Origin: Agapanthus africanus
Lineage: Eukaryota; Streptophyta; Magnoliopsida; Asparagales; Amaryllidaceae
Length of the DNA: 64,000 nt
Direction: 5' to 3'
Assembly (NCBI GenBank): GCA_030015575.1
Contig: JASDDO010000001.1
Location: 518,253,772 to 518,317,771, forward strand
Part shown: positions 1-10,528 of the stretch, in pieces
Position numbering within the stretch: position 1 is the first letter of the stretch
Layout: every line of letters begins with the position of its first letter
Translations under genes and position numbers: made by a program
Notes under the pieces: generated by a model
Databases searched by the model: none
What the model saw: only the letters and a program-made list of their open reading frames with translations
Told to the model about the DNA's origin: nothing

Positions 1-1310
1 GAAATTTAAAAAAATCTTATTATTTTTTGTTTTATTCGGTTTTTTAATATTTTGATTGTTATAGCGCAAAAGATCGTGGACTTTTCAAAAATATCAAAAA
101 ATTCTGCTCTGTTTTTTAATATTTTGCTTTTATAGCACACAAAGATCGCTAAATTCTAAAAAATCTCAAAGTTTTCTTGTTTCTTCGGTTTTCTATTATC
201 TTGCTTACTATATATAGAGCATGAAAATTGCAATGTTTTTGAAAATCCGATTTTTTTTGTTTTATTTGGACTTTTCAATATTTTGCTTGTAACAAATGAA
301 AATCACAAAATTTGCAGAATTCTAAAAAAATTTATGTTTTCTTCACTTTTGTAACATTTTGCATGATAAAGCACCATGAAAATCATAAAATTTTCAAAAA
401 TAAAAAATGTTTTATTTTCCTTTTTCATTATTTTGCAGGCTAGCACACGAAATTCATGAAATTTCAAAAATCTTAGAATTTTCTGTTTTCTTCGTTTTGC
501 CAATAATATCTTACGTGCTCATACTTTTGGAGAACTTTCGGGTATTAAGGAGACAAACACCTATGTGAAGTAAAATGATAAAAAAATCATCGATTGCCAG
601 TAAGAACTAAGAACTTAACAGAACAAAGAAATCCAGTTTGAGTGATTTTGATTCCGGGTGATTGAGAACCCCGGCAACATACGAAAATCATGAAATTTTA
701 AAAAGTCCTAATTTTTTTGTTTTCTTCAAATTTCCAATATTTTTGCATGCTATAGCATATGAAATCGTGTAATTTTCGAAAATCGCTAATTTTTCTGCTT
801 TCTTTGGTTTTCAATATTCTGCCTATTAAATCATACGAAAGTCTAAAAATCTTCAAAAATCTTAAAAATCTTTTGTTTCCTCGAGTTTTCAATATTATTT
901 GTTTGTTATACACGAAAAGCATGAAATTTCCAAAAGTCTCAATATTTTTTGTTTTTCCATTTTTCTTATATTTTATATGCTATAGCACAGGAAAGCCACA
1001 ATTTTTTTTTTCAAAAATCTCAATTTTTTCGTTTTCTTCTGTTTTTCATTATTATGCATATAGCACACAAAAATCAAGAAATTTTCAAAAATCTCAAATT
1101 TTTGTTTCCTTCATAATTTAATATTTTACATGCTGCATGTGTAAATAGCAATGTTTTCAAAAATGTCAAAGTTTTCTGTTTTCTTTGGGTTTTCTATATT
1201 TATTTTGCAATGCCATACGAAAATTGTAAATATTCAACTCAAAATTTTTTCTTGGTTTTCGATTTTGCATGATACAACACATAAAAATCATGAAATTTTA
1301 AAGTTTTTTT
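1..1310. repeat. Diverged AT-rich tandem repeat, unit about 76 bp
   Basis: A recurring block of the form TATAGCAC(A), then GAAAATCATGAAATTTTC, then AAAAATCTC, then a T-rich tract with TTTTCTTCGGTTTTC and AATATTTTGC. The TATAGCAC-like anchor falls near 60, 131, 212, 289, 365, 437, 675, 751, 826, 907, 981, 1059, 1134, 1211 and 1272, so spacing is mostly 71-81 bp. Positions about 520-670 are a non-repetitive interruption. Short open frames on both strands here are products of base composition. The array may begin upstream of the window. Confidence 0.8.
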
Positions 1311-1320
1311 TCCAGTAAAA

Positions 1321-2038
1321 CCTAAGCAGTGAGAAAAAATAGAAAGAGATTTTAAAGAAGGGGCCGATTGAAATTTTGCTACTGTATAAGCCTAGCTGTA
1401 CGGGGAAAAAGACCGATAAATAGGAAGCCAATAAAAATTTTTCCATGACCCAAATGTAGTAAAAGAATTAAAGAGGGGCTAGTTAACAAATTTACAACAA
1501 AAGTCCAAGCTAGATAATTTGTATAGCTTTATCCATTATACACACACACGCAGAGGAGTTCACACGCAGAGGAGTTGATCTAAATGGTCATGTTAGTAAT
1601 GTGGCAATGTTTATGAGAGGCGCATGGATGATCTCGTGGCTATGTGATGAAATGAGGGACATGATTTTATAATTTGTATTGCTATGAATCTGTCAATTTA
1701 ACCAAGGAGACAGCCCTTAATAGAGTAGAATGTAAGAGAATGATTCATATAGTTGACCCCAAAAATTTAGGATGAAGGCCTGTTGTTGTATTGCTATGAA
1801 TCAGCATGTTTCATAAAGAGGGATTAAATGTAGTATCTTCTACAAGCAGATCAAACCAGGCCACACAGATCTGTTGGAGGATCAAAAGGTCAAGTACAGG
1901 GAGATTAAAATTTAATCTAGGAGAGAATTTGATTGTGTAGCATTAGTTGATAGCGTAATAAATTTGTAAATGTTGTGCAGAAGTATATTATGATCTTACT
2001 AATATGAAATCATCTATGGTTTCATCAATGTTTTGCAG
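1321..2038. other. Non-coding stretch upstream of the first visible CALS8 exon
   Basis: No callose synthase exon could be found here, so this is probably intron sequence, with the earlier exons outside the window. It contains a small duplication of CACACGCAGAGGAGTT (about 1546-1577) and two copies of TTGTATTGCTATGAATC (about 1674 and 1785). It ends in a good acceptor, TTTTGCAG, at 2031-2038. Confidence 0.5.
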
Positions 2039-2361
2039 TGATTCTTGACATTGCTTTCACATGGAAAGCAAGGCACACGATGAACTTCTATCAAAAACTA
2101 AGATTTGCATTGAAGTTTTTCACTGCTGCATTTTGGTGTATTGCCCTCCCGTCTTCTTATGCAACCTCTCAATCAAATTCTGCTTGTTCAACTGCACAGC
2201 CTGAGAGTAGTAACCTGGACGAGTTTTGCTTGTCAACATATATGATAGTAGTTGCAATTTACCTAATCACTAGTATCATTGGTATCATATTTTTTCTTGT
2301 CCCAGCGGCTAACAGCTTTATTGAGACTTCAAATTGGCGAGTTTGCAACATTCTATCATGG

Positions 2362-2364
2362 TGA
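2362..2364 (+). other. Premature TGA in CALS8-like exon
   Basis: The family motif here is Trp-Trp-(Ser/Thr/Ala)-Gln just before the intron. The sequence reads TCA TGG TGA GCC CAG then GTACTG, so the second Trp (TGG) has become TGA. Using the nearby GTGAGC at 2361 as an alternative donor would remove the stop but would shift the frame at the next exon. Confidence 0.85.
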
Positions 2365-2370
2365 GCCCAG

Positions 2371-2752
2371 GTACTGAATTTTGATTTATAACTGTCATGC
2401 CAGTGTATTCTTAATTATTTGATTTGGTGTACAAGTATCTTAATTCAAAAAAACAGGTAGTACTTGACAATACAAAATATGTGGGCAAGCTGGTGGCATT
2501 TACATATATTGTGTAGAGCCTGTGCTTGGTGCATTTGGAGAATCCAAAACGTTAATTTGGTCTCTCCTTAATAGCAAACTTGGATCCTATAGCATGGATG
2601 ACCAAGAAGCTAATAGTTGGTCAATATCCTCTTGATTTTTTCTCTGACACAATTATACTGCCGTTATATGCCCTTAGAAATATCCTATATTTGAACTTCA
2701 CCTCAGTTAAGATTTATGTTAATGAACTTAAAATCACCTGGTTGTTGTTCAG
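2371..2752 (+). other. CALS8-like intron after the first visible exon
   Basis: An AT-rich intron starting GTACTG and ending GTTGTTCAG. No repeat structure or coding similarity was recognised in it. Confidence 0.5.
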
Positions 2753-3103
2753 CCGCAATTGTATGTCGGGAGAGGCATGCAAGAAAGCCTGGTGTCTCTT
2801 CTAAAGTAAATTCTCTCAACTTCAGCGATATCATTTTGATCACATTCCTCACCTCTACTGACATCCTTTCCCTTGCTGAAAATAACTCAGGTATACAGTA
2901 TTCTGGGCAATTCTGCTGCCAAGCAAATTCTTATTCAGTTATCATTTCGAGGTAATTAATTGATTCTTTCGAGGGGCATCAGATTTATGTGCCATAGTTC
3001 TTCCTTCAAAATATTAGATTTGAATCTAGATAATGTCATGAAATGCACAAAATATAGGCATGAGATGTCTGAGCAGTAGTACCTCAAGCAAATTCACAAA
3101 TAA

Positions 3104-3485
3104 GGCCCTGTTTGGGTATTGAGTGAGGAAAACCGGAGTTTATTTTTTAAATGGAGGTAGAGGGGATGCAAACTCTATATTGCAAATCCCTATCTCCACT
3201 TAAAAGTTTAACTTTAATGGGGTGTTTGCCTTTAGAGTTATCTAAACCCGAATATTTTGTTTTTGAATTACCTAGCTCCAAAATGAGTGTCGTCTTCTCA
3301 TTTTTTTGGAGCTTAGAAAACTTTGGTTGGTTTGGAGTTTAGAAACCCCGGTTATCTTTACTTTGGAGCTTATATAACAATGAAAGCCCGACATGGCATA
3401 ATTAGGATTTTCGAGTTAAGTTTAGATCACTTTACGAACTCCGGTTATCCTAACTTGACTCCAAAGTCCAAAGCCAAACAGGCCC
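3104..3485. mobile_element. Tourist-like (PIF/Harbinger) MITE in an intron, TSD TAA
   Basis: The 382-bp segment begins GGCCCTGTTTGGG and ends CCAAACAGGCCC, which are inverted repeats. TAA flanks both sides (3101-3103 and 3486-3488). A terminal GGCCTGTTTGG motif with a TAA or TTA target duplication is characteristic of Tourist-type MITEs. It lies in the intron between the exons ending at 2951 and starting at 3567. A translated fragment inside it is not a gene. Confidence 0.75.
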
Positions 3486-4902
3486 TAATATTTCCTGATG
3501 GTAGTAATCACAAGTTTTCCATATTATTTATCAGGAAGTTTGATGTTTGCTCTTTTCATTTTGCAGATAAAGCCACTTGTAGAACCCACAAAGCAGATAA
3601 TGAAAGTTAATGTGAATGCTTATGATTGGCATGAGCTATTTCCACATGGTAACTTTATCATTTCATGAGTACCTGTACATTCTGGTAAATTAACTAGTTC
3701 ATTTTTAGTTCCTAACATCATCTTCTGCAGTCAGGAGCAACGCTGGTGCAATTCTCGCCCTGTGGACCCCAATTATTCTTGTGAGGATGGCTGTTCTGCA
3801 CTTGAGTGAATTTCATACATGAAGTACTTTGAATATTCCCTATACAGATTGTTTTCCTGTATGAATGTGTTTTTTTGATGTTGGATAGGTCTATTTCATG
3901 GACACACAGATATGGTATTCAATTTTCTGTACAATTTTTGGTGGAGTATATGGCATTGTTCATCATCTTGGAGAGGTAGCCTTGTATCTCCTTTTTCCCC
4001 TGCAAAACTACATATTTAAGTTGAAGGTTTGGGGTTTTACTTGTATTAAGGAGGTCAGAATTATATTTCTTGGGTTTCTTTACTTGATTTCATATCAGAT
4101 TCGTACAATGGGAATGGTGCGGAGTCGATTCCACTCCTTGCCATCTGTGTTCAGTGATTCTCTACTTGCTCGCTCCCCGAAGAGAGAAAAAGAAAGGAAC
4201 TTGAAAAACTTTTTACTCAGCAAAATTTTTAAGGTAACTAATAAGGTTTTCCATCCTGCATACACCACAAAGGTTATTCCGTCTACACCCCATGCTGAAT
4301 GTCTTTAATATTGTCTTCTTCAGAATCCAGAAATTGGAGAGAATGATCTTACTAAGTTTGCTCTAGTGTGGAATCAAATTATCAGTAGTTTTCACTTGGA
4401 GGACTTAATAAGTAACAGGTAGTAATTATTTCCTTTTGGAATACAAAATCATTAGTAACAAAAGAATAATTGTTTCTATTTTTCGTGCCAATAGGGAAAT
4501 GGATTTACTGATTATGCCACTGCCATCACCATCAAACTACAGTAGCAGCAAAGCTAAATGGCCTTTGTTCCTTCTTGCCACCGAGGTAAATCCTTTCATT
4601 TTTGCTAAGTGAATCTAGTTTATTCTTTCTGTAACTTCTCTATCCTTGTCAGTTTTCAACAGCCTTGAACATGGCAAGAGATTTTGTTGGGAAATATGAG
4701 CACCTCTATAGAAAAATGAAGAAAGACCACTACATGTTCTATGCTGTTAAGGAGTTTCATGACACACTGAAGATTGTATTCCATGTTCTTGTTACTGGAG
4801 AGATTGAGAAAAGGTAACTTTATATACTTTAATGCTGATGAACACACTAACAAAGACAACTTCTGCAATGTCCTCTGCACATTGTGAATATCATTATAAA
4901 AT

Positions 4903-6013
4903 GGCTTATTTACTAAAAACTCCCTACAGGTTTAGGTCATTTTGACAAAACTCCCATTACCTTTTAAACTATCAAGAAACTACCAAAGTTAACGGTGCCA
5001 TGTCAGCACCGTCTGTGGCGCGTCACTTTAGTTGCCACGTCAACAATTTTTAATAAAAAAAAACCAAATTACCCCTATTCTAACTCAAACCTAACTTCAA
5101 AATAAAAATAAAAATAAAAATTCATAATTAAAAAAAGCCCTCACTTCATCCTCCTCCTTGGCAATCGCCGCCGCCGCCGCCGCCGCCATCAACACCACGG
5201 CCACTACCTCCTTGCTCCTCTTCTCACTGCCGCCGCCATCACCACCACCATCAACAACAACACCATCACCAACGCCACCATCACCGTCTTCCTCCTCTTC
5301 AACCCGCCACCGCCATCACCATCACCATCATCAACATCATCATGATCCACACCACCACCACCACGATCTTCTTCTTCCTCATCTTCTTCACACCACCACC
5401 ATGATCTTCTTCTTCTTCCTCATCTTCTTCACACCACCCCGTCATCTCTCCCGCTGGCATCCTCCCCCTCCCTTCCCCACTCCAGGCCCCTTCCTTCCCT
5501 TCCCGCCCCTCCTTCCAGCCCCTCCCCTGCCCTTGACCCCATCCCCTCCCTCCAACCCCCCAAAATTACCATCACCATAAACACCACCGCCACAATCATC
5601 ATCACCACCACCACCGCTAGCAGCCCCTCCCTCCAGCCCCCTCATCTCTTGACCTCCCGAGCCTCCAGCCCCCCTCATCTCCGAGCCCTCTCTCGACCTC
5701 CGGTGCCCATCTCCGAGCCCTCTCTCGACCTCCGGTGCCCATCTCCGATCCCCCATCCCCGGCCAACCCCCCCCCCCCCCCCAAAAAAAAAAAAACCTAA
5801 TCTATTTAATTAATGGTTAATAATTGTATAAAAATATTATTAAATTAGTTGATAATTAATTATTTGTTTTGTGAGAAAAAATTGTCTTTTACTGGGAAAT
5901 TTAACACCGTTAACTTGAACCGTTAACTCATGGTAGTTTCTTGATAGTTTTAAAGTTATTGGGAGTTTTGTTCAAATGACCCAAATCTGTCGGGAGTTTT
6001 TAGTAAATAAGTC
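4903..6013. mobile_element. Mutator-like non-autonomous element with long TIRs and 9-bp TSD
   Basis: The left end GGCTTATTTACTAAAAACTC and the right end, read on the other strand, GACTTATTTACTAAAAACTC start inverted repeats of about 85 bp. Further in, both arms contain AACTATCAAGAAACTACCA and then a GTTAACGG tract. The flanks TTATAAAAT (4894-4902) and TTGTAAAAT (6014-6022) are a 9-bp target duplication with one mismatch, as expected for Mutator-like elements. The right end lies only 27 bp before the exon at 6041, so the polypyrimidine tract and acceptor survived. There is no transposase; the interior is the simple-sequence block listed next. Confidence 0.75.
5158..5793. repeat. C-rich low-complexity block inside the Mutator-like element
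   Basis: GCC repeats are followed by CAC/CAT/CAA triplets, CTT triplets, C-rich text, a short duplicated CCGAGCCCTCTCTCGACCTC segment (about 5682 and 5716) and a homopolymer C run then A run at about 5768-5793. The six-frame products are His-, Pro- or Gly-rich and match no domain I recognise. The GC content is far above the flanking intron. Confidence 0.8.
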
Positions 6014-7154
6014 TTGTAAAATTGTACCATTGGTTTTCAGGGTTGTCGATGCTATATTCAATGAAATTGAAACAAGCATCAGAAGCTCCAGCCTTCTTGA
6101 AGATTTCAACATGAATGAACTGCCTAATCTGCATGATAAATTTGTTCAGCTCATTGAGATACTGGTATATTGCTATAAATATAGCTCTTTGCCGCTTTTC
6201 TTTAATAAATACTTTTTGCCCTCACAATTAGGTTTTTCCTGTGTTATGTGGTATGTGTTTGTCAAGTTTGAAAACAAGCGTGCACTTCGATATGGATTAG
6301 TCATTTTACTCCAAGATATCCTAGAAATTTTGATCAAAGATATGATGATACATGGTTGTAGGTAAAATACTGGAAATCTTGCCCTTGTTACTGTGTGTTA
6401 CTAGATTTATTATTTTAATATCTTTCCATCTCACATAGAATACTTATGCCTTGTTACTGTGTTACCAGATTCATTTTATTAGTATCTTTCCATCTCATAC
6501 AGAATATTGGATATGATCAATAGCTCCAAAATTCCTGAAAGAGATGATGATGATTCACTTAGATATGTACCTGAGTTGTTTGCATCGGATGCTTCCTGTT
6601 CTTCTATATGTTTCCCACTTCCTGATGATGACATTCTGAAGCGACAGGTTAATAACTTATGGAAGATCTATGTGGCATTGAACCTTTAACTCAATAAGTG
6701 CTTTATGACAGGTCAAACGAGTGTTTTTGTTGCTCACTGTCAAAGACACAGCTATGGATATTCCTAGTAATTTGGAGGCTCGGCGCCGCATTTCTTTCTT
6801 TGCAACTTCACTTTTTATGGACATGCCTGCTGCACCTAAAGTTCGCAATATGTTGTCATTCAGGTAAGCCATGTTGTCACAATCTATTTACAAATTATGT
6901 GTTTCTTTCTTAGATATTTATAATTATCAACTAGCAATTTAACATTTCTTACCCGATTGAATGTTGTATTTTGCAACCGTTAATTAAGATATAAGCATGT
7001 TTTGAAACAGAATATTTCGTTTTTGACATCTTGTTAAGTGTCATTATTGTTTATCAACTGTAATCCCACCACCTTACAACCCAAGTTTTTTTGTGGGTAA
7101 AATGGTACTTGGCATGGTATAAGATAGCAGGTTTTGGGAAGAAATTCATCAAAA

Positions 7155-7155
7155 T

Positions 7156-7195
<40 letters not shown>

Positions 7196-7201
7196 TGTGT
7201 C
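7155..7201. repeat. Compound (CT)n(GT)n microsatellite
   Basis: An uninterrupted CT run passes directly into a GT run, followed to about 7320 by imperfect CA/TA-rich and TATGTATG sequence. Confidence 0.95.
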
Positions 7202-7748
7202 ACACACTCACACATACGTATATTATATATTCATGTGTAGGCATACACACATATGTATGTATACATACCTATACACACACATGTATGTTGTACATACACA
7301 TATATGTATGTGTGTGTATAGAGTACGGATTCGTTAGGGTGGGTTCGCATTTTTAAATTCACAAACCTGAATAATAGCCGTTGGATCTATCCTTTGCTTT
7401 CAACGGCTTCGATTATAACTAACAAAGTAAATATCCTTTTGCCTAATTTTTGGGATCCATGATTATATGATTATAATCCTCACGATTCTAATTAATATTA
7501 CCCAAAATATTTTTAATGAACCCAAAAATAAAATATCAAAATATCCAACAGATTCATTTTCATGATTCTAAAAGAATATTACACAAAGATGAAAAATCAG
7601 AATATCCAACAGATCCTCATGATTTGAATATGTAAATATTCTGAACATCTAACAAATCCTCATGATTCCAAACAATATTACCCAAAATAAATGAATAAAG
7701 AAAGATATGAGTCCCAAAAATCAAAGAAGAGAATATTACTAGATTATT

Positions 7749-8113
7749 TAACGGATCCGTTAGGGCAAGTTTATTGTTTTTCAAATTCACGAACTTTTTT
7801 GTGCGGCGTCCTACGAACGATCCGTTCCGTTCAAATTATTCTACACGTCTAAGATAGTGTATGGATGAAAAATCACATCGATGGGAAGCGTTTTGCATGT
7901 GTCCAACCTAGTACTAAAATTTTAAAATTCATTCGGCTGAAATAAATCCATATGTTTCTGCACATGCAAAACACTTCCAATCGATGCGAATTTTCATCCA
8001 TGCACAATCTAAGACGTGTAGAACAACTTGAATGGAATGGATCATTCGTAGGACACCACACGAAAAAGTTCGTGAATTTGGAAAAACATGAACCCACCCT
8101 AACGGATTCGCAC
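7749..8113. mobile_element. Foldback (hairpin) MITE-like element
   Basis: The left arm (about 7749-7900) and right arm (about 7960-8113) are inverted copies of each other with little space between. The left arm has ACGGATCCGTTAGGG, TTCAAATTCACGAACTTTTT, GGCGTCCTACGAACGATCC, CTACACGTCTAAGAT and GGATGAAAA. The right arm carries the complements in reverse order. A further copy of the terminal motif (ACGGATTCGTTAGGGTGGGTTC, then AAATTCACAAAC) is at about 7325-7364 in the same direction as the left arm. Class and TSD are not resolved. Confidence 0.7.
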
Positions 8114-9657
8114 CACACACACGCGTGTGTGCGTGTGACACAATTAAGTGCTTTCATCATAGGCCTTTCCACATGGCCCAACGGCATGTGAGGGGACGTG
8201 GTAAGCATTGGGCTTTTTGATATATATTTGTTATCTCACAACCCAAAAACTATAGCTTTTTGGGTATAGTGGTTCTTGATAGTTGATACCAATTGAATTA
8301 GAAAAATTGCAACTTGACCAAGTATACTTTCTGCTATAGTAATTCTTTCCATCATATAATCCTTTTCCTTCTTTTTTTGCAAGGATTTTTTTATTTTCTT
8401 TACTCCACTTTAAGAAAAATTTGGAGGGAAAAGTCCTAATAATTTATAACCTAATCTAGACTTTAAACCTAAAAGTTCTATTTTGATAGTTTAATATGCT
8501 AGGTGGAGGTAATTTAATGCCGCCCGCTGTGTAAGTGTAACCAACACAGTTAAAAATAAACCCTTTGATTTCTAAATTTATAGATGTTTTGTTGCATAAC
8601 TAGCTGGCTGTACCTGCATTTGGCTGTCTGACCATCTATTTTATGCTAAGGCTTAAATCCTCTCTGCAGTGTCGTCATTTAATTATCTCTACATACACGC
8701 TTCTTAACAAGTCTTTGAATGATAAGTTACTAGTTTACGTAAAACCTTTAATCCGCAGAAACTTTGATGCAATGATGTGTTGTTTACCTTTGTTTCATTT
8801 TTTACAATATTTGATGCCGCTGTAAGTCAAGCTATTGTTGCTCTATGCGCTAATCTTAATTCTCATGGTTGTCGACTCGTAGAAATTTCACTCTAGATGC
8901 AAAAAGGTTAATTTGGAAGTGCTTGGAGATATATGCATGATCATTTCTCAAAGTGCTTTGTTATTTGGAGCTCAAGGACATATATATACAGCAGTATATA
9001 CTATTACTGATGACTAACTTAACCTTGTAAATTTATGGTCAGCATCACAGTAATTCTTACATTTTCTTCTCCCTGCCGACATAATTTTAGTCTGTAAAAA
9101 TGCATAAATAAGCCATGTGCAACATCCTTTTTGTTCTTGACTCCAATATGACAGGAGCTATCTGCAGACCTCTCAATTTCGGTATCATACTTCATCATCA
9201 TCATCGCCTTCTCCCATCAAAATAGGGTCGGTTTTAAAGCAAAGCTCCGGTATTGATCTAACAAAGTTTTATGACCAGCTATCGACCTGACGTTAACCCT
9301 CTCCAAATAAGCGACAGATTTCTGGTTCAGAAAACTATGACAAGAGAGTGTCAAAGTCCAAGATGACCAGTTAGCATCCTCCAAATTCTAATAAACTATG
9401 CATACTTAAGTTCAACTCTAAGGCACAAATATAGCCAAGAGTGAAATGGAACATGTTCCTTGCCCCCACTTCCAGCTATATCTATCATTGAAATTGAACT
9501 TCTTGCTTAATCTTTCATGGTATGTTCATCAGAGAATTGAACATACTACTCCAAAAAAGGAAACAAAAAAAGAGAGTTGAATATACATGACATTTAGACT
9601 AACAAAAGACATGCAAGCTTTTGACACAGAACAAAGTTGCAAGAGATAATCTTACAC

Positions 9658-10487
9658 TGTAACACCCTAGTTCATTTATACCAGTTCTAGTTCATGTATT
9701 TCTTTATTTATGGTATTTTCTTGATTTATCGTGTTTTGGGTGCAAATGGTATTTTACATTTTATATTGCATTCGACCCGACCTGCTTGCTTGAAACTTGT
9801 TTGATTCATATTTATAAATCATCTTGACTTGTTACATAGACACGTGCACTTTCATAAATATTGCATACTGGCATTTTGTCTGGCATCTGCGTTTTTCCAA
9901 TATAACAAATAAAATCAAATAAAATATTTTAAAAAATATCTAGCATGGCCTGCATGAAACCCCTAACCCGCGATAGCATCCGCGCATCTTGTTCTTGTCC
10001 CGTTCAGTGAAACAGACGTGTTTGGATGGCTACGCGCACGTACGTGCATCCAATCTTGGGGGTATGCATTTTCGTTACCTGAGCATTCATTTTGAAATTT
10101 GGACGTCGCATATATTTTTCATATTTTAAATCTGAATTTTTAGACCCGACCCAGACGTATTTTGGAGTAAGTTTGTATTAGCCAGAAAACTCAAATTTTA
10201 TTAATATTTTATTCAAATGGGTTTAACTTATATTTACATGCACACACATGCACACACGTTCCTCCCTCTTTTTCTCACTCACGTTCTCTCTTTCTTGTTC
10301 TACAACCCACAGCCCCACTCTCATTCTCTCTTTTTTCTCTTTACAGCTCTAACTGAGATCCCTATCTCAGTTTCCTAATAATTTATAACCTTCTCTCCCC
10401 TTTATAAATATTTACTCTCTCTCTCTCTCTCTCTCCTCTCGTACTCTCTCTCCACCCACCCACGTTCTCTCTCAATCTCTCCACTAA

Positions 10488-10528
<41 letters not shown>

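Larger units (their letters stand above)
2039..6863 (+). pseudogene. CALS8: CALS8-like exon group 1 (14 exons, first TM block and cytosolic loop)
   Basis: Exons read directly from splice sites and homology: 2039-2370, 2753-2805, 2891-2951, 3567-3648, 3731-3780, 3889-3975, 4099-4233, 4324-4418, 4495-4585, 4653-4813, 6041-6164, 6267-6361, 6503-6647 and 6712-6863. The acceptor at 6267 is the least certain. The first exon (ILDIAFTWKARHTM) begins in the N-terminal transmembrane cluster. The second starts PQLYVGRGMQESLVSLLK, and the exon at 3889 carries FMDTQIWYSIFCTIFGG. The last exon carries LLLTVKDTAMDIPSNLEARR and MDMPAAPKVRNMLSF at the start of the large cytosolic glucan synthase domain. Split codons join correctly at every junction. 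The only break in this half is the TGA at 2362-2364. Confidence 0.85.

Noticed and set aside
303-1121. Open frames of 66-120 codons at the window start, both strands
   Set aside because: They lie in the 76-bp AT-rich tandem repeat; the products are Phe/Lys/Ile-rich low complexity with no family motif.
1500-2038. An upstream CALS8 exon in this stretch
   Set aside because: None of the residues expected before ILDIAFTWKARH could be read in any frame, so the preceding exon must be further upstream.
5158-5756. 140-codon Pro/His-rich frame and Gly-rich frames opposite
   Set aside because: Made by CAC/CCG/CTT simple repeats inside a Mutator-like element; no domain and no conserved start.
7873-8208. 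Overlapping open frames of 70-111 codons on both strands
   Set aside because: They run across the arms of a foldback element, whose symmetry produces mirrored frames.
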